A DNA stretch of 64,000 nucleotides. Source: Ustulina deusta. Lineage: Eukaryota > Ascomycota > Sordariomycetes > Xylariales > Xylariaceae. The position numbers were made by a program, and so were the translations under genes. Positions 19,447-30,600 of this stretch are shown here, piece by piece. The notes below the pieces were generated by a model. That model made no database searches and was not told where the DNA came from. It was given only the letters and a program-made list of their open reading frames with translations. Location: NCBI GenBank assembly GCA_023159155.1, contig JAJNNX010000013.1:930001-994000 (forward strand), given 5' to 3'. Every line of letters begins with the position of its first letter. The stretch's first letter is position 1.

Positions 19447-21261
19447 ATGGCAGATGAAAACGGCACCCTACTAGCTCGCCAGGTGCGGCGCTTCATCGAA
19501 AAGTTTCCAACATCTAAAGTCCTAGAAAATGTTGAAGAAAGTGCAAAAACAGCCATTCTAAAGCTAGGAGATCCAGATTACTATGCCGACAAATCAGAGA
19601 GTACTCTACCGATCCCTCTCGAGTTGCATAGCAAAAGATCATTCGAATCGCAATATAAAAAGCTCAAAAAGGAGTATCCAGCCCTACCGGATTTGAAAGG
19701 CCAAGATAAAAGCAAAGATCGGGATAACGAAAAGGAGAAAGAGAAGCAAGAGAAGGAGAAGGAGAAGGAGGAAAGAGAGAAGAAGGAGAAGGAGGAGCGA
19801 GAGAAGAAGGAAAAGGAGGAAAGAGAGAAAAGGGAGAAGGAGGAGCGAGAGAAGGAGAAGGAGGAAAGAGAGAAAAAGGAGAAGGAGGAGCGAGAGAAGA
19901 AGGAAAAGGAGGAGCGAGAGAAAAGGGAAAAAGAGAACGAGGAAAGAGAGAAAAGGGAGAAAGAGAACGAGGAAAGAGAGAAGAAGGAAAAGGAGGAGCG
20001 AGAGAAGGAGAAGGAGGAAAGAGAGAAAAGGGAGAAGGAGGAAAGAGAGAAGAAGGAAAAGGAGGAGCGAGAGAAAAGGGAAAAAGAGGAGCGAGAAAAG
20101 AACAAAAGCAACTTATTGGATCAACTTAAGTCGATTCCTGTTGAGGAACTTCAAAATTTTATCCAGGAATTGGGTATTGTATCCAGGGGGGTTAGCGTCA
20201 CTAGTCAGCGCACCAACGAGACCTCTCACCGCGGATTCAGGGGAACTAGCGCCGACACCACAAGTAGCTGGAATACCAGGGAGTTCAGCGCCGATACTAC
20301 CGATCAGACCTCCGGACCTTGGCGAAAAGTTAGAGAAAGACTTGGCGAGGATACAGGGTACTGGCTAGGCAATCTATCCGAAATCAGTCGAGATAACGAC
20401 TGCGACTTTGCCGACGTTAAATTCTACCTCGAATACCTTCTTAGGCAAGACCCTGACCTTACCAATTCCGGGTTGACCGACCTTGGCGTCGAATTTATCA
20501 ACGATTGTCCTGGTTCGCAGGCGAAATTCCTGAGAGACCTAAGTGAAAATGATCCTCAGCTTAAACGGGGTTATGAGAGATACTACTCACCCACAAGATC
20601 GTTAGGTGAGACGAAAGAGAAGCGACCGTGGGCTAGGAACCCACAAGCATACCGAGACCGGCTATTCGAGGGCTTGTCGCCAGACGAGAAAGACTGGGAT
20701 GAAATTAAGCTTACCATCGATCCTGACACGAAAAAGAAGGATGTTAAGGGAAGAATCACTGCGTCCGTCGGCCAATTTTTAGATGTCTGCCTTGAGAGTC
20801 TCCGTAACAACGATGAGGAAAGACACTATCTAGCGTTAAAATCCGACTATCCCCAAGCAACTCGGCGCTTTGAGGACAGTCACAGGGGCCGACTCCTAAC
20901 AATAAAGCCTCAACCAAAAGGGGACTTAAAAAGGCGCCTGAAGACAGATATAAAAATTCTGAACTACTCCTGCGCTGACCAGCCGTACCCGGATGTTAAC
21001 CCGAGAATGTATTTTTTTGGAATCGATAAAAAGAAGAAGAAAATTCTCAAAGCCTGGGCCAGGACCACGTATTGTGAAACAAAGGAATTTAAAGGCGGAT
21101 TGGACGATCTTAATGAACAGAGGAAAGAATGCGGTCAGAAAGAAATTATTACAATGAGTAGGATACACAGAAGGTGGCCTAACCGCGAGACTGGCTCCAA
21201 CTCTGATTCGAACTCCGACTTTGACTCTGACGTTGAACAGGTGGGCGGGTTGAGCGAGTGA
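19447..21261 (+). CDS. Protein with long Lys/Glu single-helix rod
   Basis: 604-aa single exon. Residues 1-90 form a small helical domain (ARQVRRFIEKFPTSKVL). Residues 95-220 are almost only Glu, Lys and Arg in repeats of EEREKKEK type, the i/i+4 charge pattern of a single alpha-helix rod. The C-terminal 330 residues look globular, with mixed Trp, Tyr and Asp (GYWLGNLSEISRDNDCDFAD, PYPDVNPRMYFFGIDKK), and end in an NSDSNSDFDSD acidic tail. I recognise no family. The DNA of the rod (19725-20105) is almost pure purine on the plus strand. It is divergent from the ferric reductase. It could be a spacer or scaffold protein. Confidence 0.65.
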   Translation: MADENGTLLARQVRRFIEKFPTSKVLENVEESAKTAILKLGDPDYYADKSESTLPIPLELHSKRSFESQYKKLKKEYPALPDLKGQDKSKDRDNEKEKEKQEKEKEKEEREKKEKEEREKKEKEEREKREKEEREKEKEEREKKEKEEREKKEKEEREKREKENEEREKREKENEEREKKEKEEREKEKEEREKREKEEREKKEKEEREKREKEEREKNKSNLLDQLKSIPVEELQNFIQELGIVSRGVSVTSQRTNETSHRGFRGTSADTTSSWNTREFSADTTDQTSGPWRKVRERLGEDTGYWLGNLSEISRDNDCDFADVKFYLEYLLRQDPDLTNSGLTDLGVEFINDCPGSQAKFLRDLSENDPQLKRGYERYYSPTRSLGETKEKRPWARNPQAYRDRLFEGLSPDEKDWDEIKLTIDPDTKKKDVKGRITASVGQFLDVCLESLRNNDEERHYLALKSDYPQATRRFEDSHRGRLLTIKPQPKGDLKRRLKTDIKILNYSCADQPYPDVNPRMYFFGIDKKKKKILKAWARTTYCETKEFKGGLDDLNEQRKECGQKEIITMSRIHRRWPNRETGSNSDSNSDFDSDVEQVGGLSE

Positions 21262-21687
21262 AGATATAGAGGAGGGCTTTAAGTGTTTTTCTTTTTCTTT
21301 TTCTTTTGTTGATATTAGAGAGACCGCGGGCGGTATCGAGAGGCAGCACACTTACAGGCAAGACCTGCTGGTCGTTTATATCTAAACACAGTCTTTACCT
21401 AGCTAGCACGCTCGTTAAAAATTAAGCAGGAAACTTCAGTATTGAACTAATCTTGGCGACGTGACTCCTGATGGCCTCAAGAACTAGGTACCTGCACTAT
21501 TAGGGTCCCTCGTGCGCCGTCGAACAAGCGAATAGGATCATGAAGCAGATTTTCGAGCAAGTTGCCATCCTGAGGGAGTCAAAGCCTGGCCATCGTAGCC
21601 AACCAGGGCTGCGATCAACTACACCACTACACCCGCCATGTACATCTGGTGTATCAACCTACACCTTACATCTCTCAACCACAGAGT
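21262..21687. other. Spacer with tRNA-like remnant
   Basis: No gene. On the minus strand, 21649-21577 reads like a degenerate tRNA: an A-box-like TGGTGTAGTTGAT is followed about 40 bp later by a B-box-like GCTTTGACTCC. I could not fold a convincing anticodon arm, so it may be a tRNA-derived SINE head or pseudo-tRNA. Confidence 0.3.
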
Positions 21688-22532
21688 GGGGGGCAATAGG
21701 TTCGCGGGTCCCGTGAGTATTAGGTAAGCCTGCCCCTTTCGGACAACACGTCGCGATATAAATCGCGGCGCAAGCATATCCTCTGAGGTATATAGAGCTA
21801 TCACAGCCAGTTATAGCTCTAGAATAACTATAGTTGCAATCAGTTTCAGTTCCGGAACTATTAATAACCCAGCTTATTATTTAAGACATGCCCCCGCTAT
21901 CTTTACCTCCTGTTTATACGCCATCTCTTACTTATACACTATTGTCGTCGCTAAGTTTATTTTTATCCCTTCTTCTGAAATACGATAACCCACAGGCTGT
22001 TTATCAGAGATATATTACAGCAAAAGATGCTTGATATAAAGCCCAGCCATGCGGAAGTATTAAAATTAATCAACAATACTGGAAAGCAATAGGTCTTCTG
22101 TTGCGATACGACAAGGCAAGCTACAAGTAGTGTCTTGATTATAAGCAGATAACCAAGCGCTGCACTACTTCAACAGGCTCGCTGGATTAAACGAAAAAGG
22201 AGATAATGGCTTACTTAGACTAAAGTAAATTAGAAGATAACCGTATTGACGCTCTGGTAGCTTACGAAAAGGAAGACAAACTATTTAATACCGGAAGAAA
22301 AAGTGTAAACAAAATCTAAAAAAAAAATAAAAAACAGCAGTTTTTATACCTAGCTAAACAGCAAAAAAAGCAGTATATTATAATTAAACCGTAATATAAA
22401 GCAGTAACACGTTAAAACTGCCTGCAATTATCTCTATAGCTAACGTAGTTCTTAATACTCGAGCGTGTTGTGGTATTCGAAAGGGGCAGGCTCACCTAAT
22501 ACTCACGGGACCCGCGAACCTATTGCCCCCCC
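21688..22532. mobile_element. 845-bp element with ~50-bp terminal inverted repeats
   Basis: The left end (from GGGGGGCAATAGGTTCGCGG, through CCCGTGAGTATTAGG and CCTGCCCCTTTCG) is repeated in inverse orientation at the right end (CGAAAGGGGCAGG ... CCTATTGCCCCCCC) with only one or two differences over about 50 bp. The interior is AT-rich and has no open frame for a transposase, so this is a non-autonomous, MITE-like DNA transposon. I could not see a clear target-site duplication. The near-identity of the arms indicates a fairly recent insertion. Confidence 0.85.
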
Positions 22533-23444
22533 GTATATCTAACAACTAACGTTAACTATAATATTTTAGCTATTTATAATATTATAATAGTATATATATA
22601 TAGTATGCTTAAAATAATTAGAATATAGAGTAATATAAATAATAAGCAAAAATTAGGCCACTATCCGGAAGCCTGACCAATCTGTCGTACCTGATAATAT
22701 AGTTTACCCCTAAGTCATCTGGCTTGGTTTAAGAATACAATTCTGGAGCCTGTTCTAGAACAGCATTAATCCTTCTTGTTTCGGCGCGCCGATGTTTAGC
22801 TTCGATTTCTGCTGTTAATGTCAGATATGCATGCGCGAATGAACAGACACCTAGATGCAATTGCTTGCCAACCTTTTGGTTGTTTGGTGTATTAGGCGAT
22901 AAGGTGGGTTGGTAGTCTATAGCCCCCGAAATCCCATATCACCTATACACACACTACTTTCCTAATAGACAGGCTTATTCAGCCACCCTCCTAAACCAAG
23001 CCTTAGCATTCATTCTATCAAGCTCGGTGGATCCGTCTGCCTGTATGCCTTCCTCATCCATATCTCGAAGCAATTTTTCGATGTTCGGTTCCACCTTCTA
23101 TACTGTTAGTTGACCTTGTTACTCCGACCCTACTGAAAAGTAGGGTTCGATGTCGCTGCCGCCAAGGTTTAACCGTCGTTCACACGCGTTTTCAGTCGCA
23201 TTGGCAAGAGCACGCACGTTTGAGGACTTGCGGAAACTAGTATCTAATAGTGCTAAAGATATAAGAGAACGCATCTTCAGCGCCGTGTTATCGGCGCTCC
23301 CAGTGTATTAGGTCCTGGAGTAAGAGAGGTGTATACGAGCCAGCGTTACCTCTTTCACTTCTCGATCGCCAAGATTAGGAGCAGCAGGTAGACCAAATAT
23401 CGGGTCCCGCTCTTCGAAAACCTCCTTAGCAGGAATACCCTGAA
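22533..23444. other. AT-rich spacer downstream of TERT
   Basis: No gene found. The first 150 bp are nearly all A and T. Short frames at 23308-23600 on the minus strand overlap the end of the TERT gene and are not supported. Confidence 0.45.
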
Positions 23445-26400
23445 TCATACCATTCCTTTTATCTCGGTTACTGCTTTCTCCAGCGCTGCCATATCCACCT
23501 CCTTTCTCCTCTCGAGACTTGCCATCTGGGCCTCTAGCCAGGCGAGCACCTCGGCGTAGCCGGTCTGGCGCACAGTCAGCACTCGGTGGCAGGCGGCAAA
23601 TACGAGCCACGCCACAGAGGTGCGGCGCAGATTACACTCGTAGCCCGGGTAGCGCGCGTGCCTCGCACGGCCTGCTATCAGGTGGAAGGCAGCGTCAGCA
23701 AGCGCTGCGAGCCCGCCCACGACTAGGCTCTGACGCGGCCGCTTGGCACTCGTCAAGCACCGCATGTACGCCCACAGCCAGACGGCCGTCTGAGCTGCTG
23801 CACGTGCTGTGTTGGCCGCCACTGTGTGATGCCCGTTGTGCGCCGTATCGAAGAACATAGCATGCGAGTAAATCTTAAAAGCGCCTAACAAAAAAAAAGA
23901 GTGCGTTAGAGAGACATGCAACAATCCATATGGGAAGAAAAGTGTGCTTACTAATGACTTTCTGCCTGAAGGTTCGCCCTGGGTGCCGTGAGAACTCGAC
24001 CGTAAGCGAGTCAAACACCTGAGGGTTTTTAACATTCTCCCAACTCTTAGCTAAGCCTAACGTCGCCGGATCAATAAGGGTGCCGCAGTACGGAAACCAG
24101 TGTTCTTTTTCAACGCTTGCAATCTTTACCCCGTTTATTTCCAGTGCAAAGTTCACCAGGGTCTTTTTTATGCTAACGTCTACGCCGTAGTCAGGGAATC
24201 CTCTATGCATCGCCTTGACAAAACGCACCGCTTTTGTTCTGTTTGTTGTAATAAGGAGGAAGTCGTCAATCAGCCTCATTAGCAGGCAGTCACCATCACC
24301 AGATTCCCATAGGAAGCCTAGGTGCTGGGCCTCCAGGTCCGCATAGAAGTAGTTGCACAGCGCTGAACTTAGCACACTGCCCTGCGGAATGCCGCGCCGC
24401 TGGTGGTATAGTTTCTTGTCGATGCGTACAATGTTACCCCCTACGTGCGCTTCTAGCAGCGCCAGTAGCGCATCCCGATCATGGTCTGCGTGCACCACCT
24501 TATCAACGAAGGCCGTGTTGCACGCAGCGTCCGCGGCGAGCTTCCCTGTGCCTTCTAGCAGCTCTACAAACGGCACCACTTCACCAGCCGGCCGCATATC
24601 TTGGAGCCACCGATGCGCCACCACGCCACCATTCCCAAGGGGTGAGACTTGCGCATGCCGGAGCGTCTGGTAATGTTGATGCGTGGGAATGGTGCGCATT
24701 AAAGCGATCACGGCCTCCTGCGGAATAGTGTCGAAAGCGGCCTTGACATCGACCTTGGCAAAGTAGAAACGCGGCAGGGGGGTTGAGGATGGATAGCGGG
24801 CTTTAAACCCCTTGATGCGCGTATACATGTCGCTAACGGAGAACATGGCCGATCCTAAGCGACCGGGGTGCTGCTCCCGCTCCAGCTGAAGCATCCGGTC
24901 CACCGGTGCCAGCACGCTATTGATGCTCGGACGTAGCACCTTTGTCGTCGCCGCGCCCGCGGGCATGCGGCGGCTGAGGTTAATAATAGGGCGGATACCC
25001 CGTTTCTTAGGAAGCAGGCGCATGTGGCTGTAACCTAGTCGCTCAATGTCGGTGCTGTCTTGGATGCCAAGGGCGTCATAGATGCCGGTGGGCCTTGGGC
25101 GCACCTCCTCAAACATGTCGGCCTTAAGCGCGGCCTTGGCTGGCTCGGACAGGAACCGCCACACGTCGTGCCGGAAATATAACAAGCGGTGGCAGTGCGC
25201 TCCGGACTCGGTCACGTAGAAGTTACTACGCACTAGCGGCACGACCACCGAGTCCAGCAGGTAGTACACCAACTCGGCGAAGAGCTCGGTGCGTTTCTGA
25301 GTGTCGGTTCGCGATGCCTTGTGGGCGCGAAGGGAAGGGGTCGCAAGCCAACCAACACCGGAAAACTTCATCCCCTGGAGCACCTCGTGCAGTGTCATAC
25401 TCTCAAGCCGCCGCCGACGTATAAAATGGTCGACCTTGTGTAATAAAATGTGGATGTTATGCTCGCCAAGGAGTGCCTTGGGGACGATCTTGGCAAGCAC
25501 GGCGCGGACGAAAGCCGAGACTTGCGACCCCAGTGTAGCAAGATCGGTCGGAGAGCTGTCCTGCAAAGGGCTTATAGTGCTAAAAGATTCGCTATGGTTC
25601 TTCATCAGGGACTCGATCCGCTCATGTACCTGAGGTGAGTCTCTTGTCAATATACAGGACTTACCCGTTTTTTCAAGGGGGGAAACAACGCACCGGACAG
25701 TAATATTGAAGGAGTTCAGTATAGGAGCATCGCCGATGGAGGATCTGCAGCCTTTCAACTAATTGTATCACAGGACCATTTAGCCTTTTAGGAATGCAGG
25801 ACTGTAGCGGTTTCAACGTGCTGTCGCCAGCCGGAAACTTGACCAAGATCTCCTTCTCGCGCAGCGTATAGTCTTGGAACTTCTGCGTCGTTTTTTGCGG
25901 GTTGGGAACAGATGTAAAAGCATTTTGCAGCCTAAATTGACGCGGGAATATGTACATCATAACGCGGACTGTGTTCGTATGGACTTTGGAGCCAGTGGTA
26001 ACCTGGACGTTTTGCGCTTTGTTTGCAGGTGAAGGCGGCATTACGTAGGGATACCGATTTAATGCATCTGTTGCGGATTAGCTACTTGCTAACAAACACC
26101 AGCAGACTAGCAATGCCGTACGCATGCGACCGAGCCCGGAAGGCACCACGCTGTGCGCCGCCTCGGCGTACAGAATGCGACTCCTTACAAAGGTGATGTC
26201 GGACAGCGAGTGTTCCGCCCTGGGCTCGCCCACGCTTTCTAGCCGGCCTTTCTTCGCATCAGCCGCCCTAGGTGCTATTTTCTTGATTTCCGAGATGGGC
26301 TCACCGCTGAGCTGGTACAGATTGCCGTTGCCGGCTCGCACTGCCGTAAAAATGGAGCAGTCGAGGAGCAGGTCGATCATGATGCGCTGGCCCTCCTCCC

Positions 26401-27144
26401 CCAACAGTTGGAGCAGCTGTGGCCAGGGCTCCTTTTTCATAGTCCGCACGCGCTGGTTGCAATAAATCTCGGATAGACCGGGGATGGTGGTGCCGCGCGA
26501 GCATCCAGACGATCTACGGTAGCCGTCGCAGAGTAGGTGCTTCGGCCAGCTGCCTTGCTTGATGCTCTGTTGGTTTCGGAAGAGGAACCAGATAATGAAG
26601 TCTACAACCTAGGACGCAAAATAGAACACGTGAGTAACATCGACTGATGACTTCGTAGACGCTCAAAAATATAACATACCCGGCCCTGGCGAAACGGTAA
26701 TTCCTTGAAACGCCCATCCAGCAGCGCGAAATCATCACCACGCCGCCAGAATCGTTCATACTTATACCAGCGCACCGCCGCCTCGGACTCCGTCCTGGGG
26801 TCGGCTCCCACCGTCCCATCGGCACAAGGTTCTGCCACAAACGTTGTGTCGAGCAGGTGGCCCAGTGCGCGCTTGGGGTCTCCCAGGGCTCTCTCGTCCT
26901 CTCCAGTGCCGGTTTGAAGGCCCTCCGACGCGAGCTTGCGCCGTCGCAGCCGAGATGTCGCCGGCAGTCTCGCGAGCGCCCACTCGCGCAGCGTGCACAC
27001 CCGCGGGTAATACAGCAACAGCAGCGGGTGTTCGATGTTGGGGTGTGCATCCGTTTTGACCAGCTTAGTCGGCCGGGCGTTGGGCGCTGCGGCTACGACG
27101 GAGGGGGTATCATCGGGGAAGGTCCTCTTCCGCTTCCTCGTCAT
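23445..27144 (-). CDS. TERT: Telomerase reverse transcriptase, catalytic subunit
   Basis: Five exons: 27144-26680, 26608-26122, 26067-25694, 25629-23952, 23884-23445, giving 1147 aa, the usual ascomycete length. Introns are 71, 54, 64 and 67 bp, all GT-AG, and every junction rebuilds family sequence. The N-terminus has the YYPRVCTLREW region. The RNA-binding domain has WFLFRNQ, IYQLSG-type, FVRSRILYA and MMYIFPRQF (T-motif region). RT motifs: 1 (NFYVTESG), 2 (LLPKKRGIRPI), A (KVDVKAAFDTIP, Asp about 736), B' (RRGIPQGSVLSSAL), C (RLIDDFLLITTN, Asp about 897-898), E (WFPYCGTLID), then the C-terminal extension (AFKIYSHAMFFDT). All catalytic Asp are present, so it should add telomeric repeats in the nucleus with the telomerase RNA. 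It is more GC-rich than its surroundings and lies between repeats and gene-poor DNA. Confidence 0.95.
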
Positions 27145-27514
27145 GGTAATCCGTTAACCCGTTAATAAATAGCAAGTAAGCTGAAAAGGATACAGGACGA
27201 ATTTGTATTCTCAGTAAATCGAAAAGAAAATACAAACAGAGTGTGCTATCAAACAATGGAAAGTAGGAGTAGTGTTATACTAATATAATAGTCAAAAAAA
27301 GCTTGTAGAAGGTAAGATTCTGGTATGCCGTACGTGAGTGGCCAGGTAATGTAGTGGTCACAGAACTATAGTACTGTAACCCCTTTTAGTCGGCCTATTA
27401 TCATGGTGGCAGCCCTGTTAACCACCACGCCAATATCCTAAGGGAGATATCCAGGCTGCTGTGCTTATACTGGTCAAAAATTAAAAGCCACACACAAATT
27501 TACTAGTAAAAAGG

Positions 27515-27602
27515 TAGGACTGATTGACTGATTGATTGACTGATTAACTGATTAATTAATTGATTGATTGACTGATTAACTGATTAATTAACTGATTGAC
27601 AG
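27515..27602. repeat. Short GATT/GACT-type tandem repeat
   Basis: Alternating GATTGACT, GATTAACT and AATTAATT units repeat for about 90 bp, roughly 370 bp upstream of the TERT start. A larger repeat of about 32-36 bp is visible within it. Simple slippage array. Confidence 0.8.
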
Positions 27603-30600
27603 CAAGCTATAAATGAACGCTGGTGCTTTGCCTAAACTAGCATTTACTTTCCTTCTTCTCATTCCCACCCACTCCCAATATAGCACCCCGAGAAGACTCA
27701 TCCAGTTAAACGTCTTTCGCTCATCCTCCTTACAAGGAAGGGTTTGCACCCATACAACTCGCGCTTCGCCTCCCCAACATCCCCGATTCCTGCTTCCCGC
27801 AAGGAATATTCAGTGTCGGCGAATTAACCCTAACCTTTCCCTTGGTTCCAGTTTTACGTTCTAAACTGCCTTCTATACCGCTTGTTAATATCGCCTGTCC
27901 CTACCGAAATGTAGGGGCAGCTGCGCTCTGTTATCCGGTGGTGGAAGGGTGGTGTTAGACTTTCAGTCGCTGAGCGCGTGAGGGCACAGGGCCATGAGTC
28001 TATTTGGGAAGAATCCCTGGTCTGGGGTCGCTCGTCAGCCCTGTGTCGCTGAAAACTCCGGTCAACTCCCGGTCGGGCAATTTAGTGATAGCCACTAATG
28101 CATCTTTCGAGAGATCCTGCCGGGCGTATTAACCTCCTCTTGTGCGCCTGCCACACAGCGGGGGACGCCAATTCCTCGTCTTCTCCTAAGAGGACTAAGC
28201 CGAGACGACCGTGCGGATTTTTGTACATGTTTTTGGCCGTACGCAATGCCTTCCTCGCTGCTTAGGCTCGATGGAAGCGAACCAAAAACTAGTCTGTTGG
28301 CAGTGCGTTCATACAGAAAGACATTCTCTTGAAACGGATGCCAAGCTTCTTCAAAGACGGGTACGCATTTAATTGGTGATGAGCAATGCTTACAGTGCTA
28401 CCAACCGCATCAATTTACCTACCGGGACCCATCTCGAGTTGGAGTCAAAGCTTGGTGCTTGGCCGGTTTTTGAATCGATGTTGGTTTGGCAATACTTGAG
28501 TGCTCTGGCAAATACTTTTTGGCACTGCAAGAAATCCGGAGCTGGTCCTTTCAACGGTTCTAGGTTCCGTTCAGATTTCTTACCTAACGATCCCCTTTCT
28601 GAAGGATAAGCTAGCCCCATATGCATTGTTAGGCTATATGCTAACCTTGTTGTCAGCCCGAGAATCCCGCGGTAACACCAGCGAGGGTCTGCCTCAGGAC
28701 AACGGCCAGAGTTCAGGGTTCATTATTATGAGAGTGAGGTAGATGGCAACTGGTGATTAATAAAACCGCTCGAGTCAGATGATGGGACACCGGCCTTAGA
28801 CTACTGTATTGGGACGTTTCGAGCTTCTATTCTGGCTTGCACTCTCCTTGGCGCCGTCAAGAGTCAGCTATACCAACATACCTGGATGGGTTCACCAGAG
28901 CATTTATGACCAGACGGACACCAGAGTATCGCACAGAAGCATTGCTATCGTTAGGACGAGAGCCATGTATATGGGGGGTAATGGTCGCGTAACTTGAAAG
29001 GGAACAATACAAGCTCTCGCCGACAAGAGACCGCGAACTGTACATTGCGCAACCAAATAGAAGGATTACAGACTGGACGACGACATAGCAACACCGGGAG
29101 CATCAGTTCGAAGCAAGGGGTCAATGGGTACAAGACATGAGGTCTGGACGTGCAGATTCGAAGGCCCGGTATGCTGTATAGGTTTTGTACTCAGGGAGGT
29201 TTCCTATACACGTAGCTTCGGCTGCGGCGAATGCGTATACCAGGATATATGGGAATATACAACCTGAGGGGGGGGACAAGGGTGATGATACGGCTAAGCT
29301 CCCCGGGCTATAACGACGGAGCCCTACTGCCAAGGGGCTCATTCGGGATGTATTCGCATAGATCAGAGCTAAACTACTCCTCAGGTTTTACTCTACCACT
29401 GTTGTTAGTTCTTGGAATATGATACCATTTCACTCTACACCCTATCCTTTGTTTTAACAGCGCGTTACCCTACGCCAGATCCCTTGCGGCAAGGTCCTTA
29501 TGCTTGACGTTGTAAATATCATCACTAGGCCACCGAGGACACTCCTTTTCCATGGGGTGGGTGACAAGAATCTACCCTCTATGTCCGTGACCAAGACAGT
29601 GACCCGAGATTGTAGTCTCCGTCTAGAGGACAGTCCTCATCTTCATCCTCATTCCAATACGAATTATCCCTTTAACCAAACCTAGGACACACCGTATGCT
29701 ATTTGCGCACGCCGAGAAGGTGTTAACTGAGAAATGTACAGATCAGCAACCGAGTATTCGTCGACTGGTCAGAAATATCCGTAGGGGGGGCGAATTTAAG
29801 GGTTTGCTGGCTGGTAGCCAATACGAGATAATATTCAGTTAAAACAGAACTTCTTCCCGGCCTATTTCCTTTTGTTGCTTCAGTCCAGTAGTAAAGTTGC
29901 AGGGATTCGCAGGCACCACAGATATCAGCCGCAAAGAAAGAGACCACTTATCACACCAAGCAGGGATATTGGAGTTACCGATTCCCAAGCCCCTGTTTCA
30001 TTGCTTTTCAGGTTGCTATGAGGCTTGTTCTTGGTGAATATCCTTGTCATTGGTCAAAACGCACCGTTCATAGGCTAGCTGCGGCGCAGAGACGAACGAA
30101 GATCTAAATCGGTGAATGTTCTTACCCTGAGCTGGTCACATCAAGATGGGCTCGTATCAGGGGTACAGTAACATAGCCGATATAAGGCGCATATCTCTAA
30201 TAGAACCGACCTCGTCGGTCCGACTTGATGCGGCGGCCTCTAATTTAACTCAATAGAATACTAAGGCAGGTGATGGTTGGTAGGGCTATGTGTTTTCCTT
30301 GCCTTTACTGACCACCCTTGTTAGGATAGCCAAACCTCATTTCACTACAGCTTCGTCAGCGGACGAGGTATTGGTCAAATGATTGCCAGTCCCCTTTAGG
30401 CCTCTAAGACGCCATCTAACCCACTTGAAGCTACATTATAATCTGAATTTATTAAAAAAAAGTGGCTAGCCATCAGAATAGCTCTCCAACATCTATCTAT
30501 CAAGCAATTGATCAGCTTACAAGAGGTACTCAAGGGATAATGCATGGAGTAGCCCTCCATAGGACTAGGGTTGAATACCCTCCGGAATATACTGTCTGAA

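Noticed and set aside
19581..20111. Ser/Phe-rich minus-strand frame
   Set aside because: It is the complement of the purine-only Lys/Glu repeat and has low complexity by necessity.
23308..23610. Minus-strand frame past the TERT stop
   Set aside because: Its upper half is a shadow of the TERT C-terminal exon; the rest has no motif.
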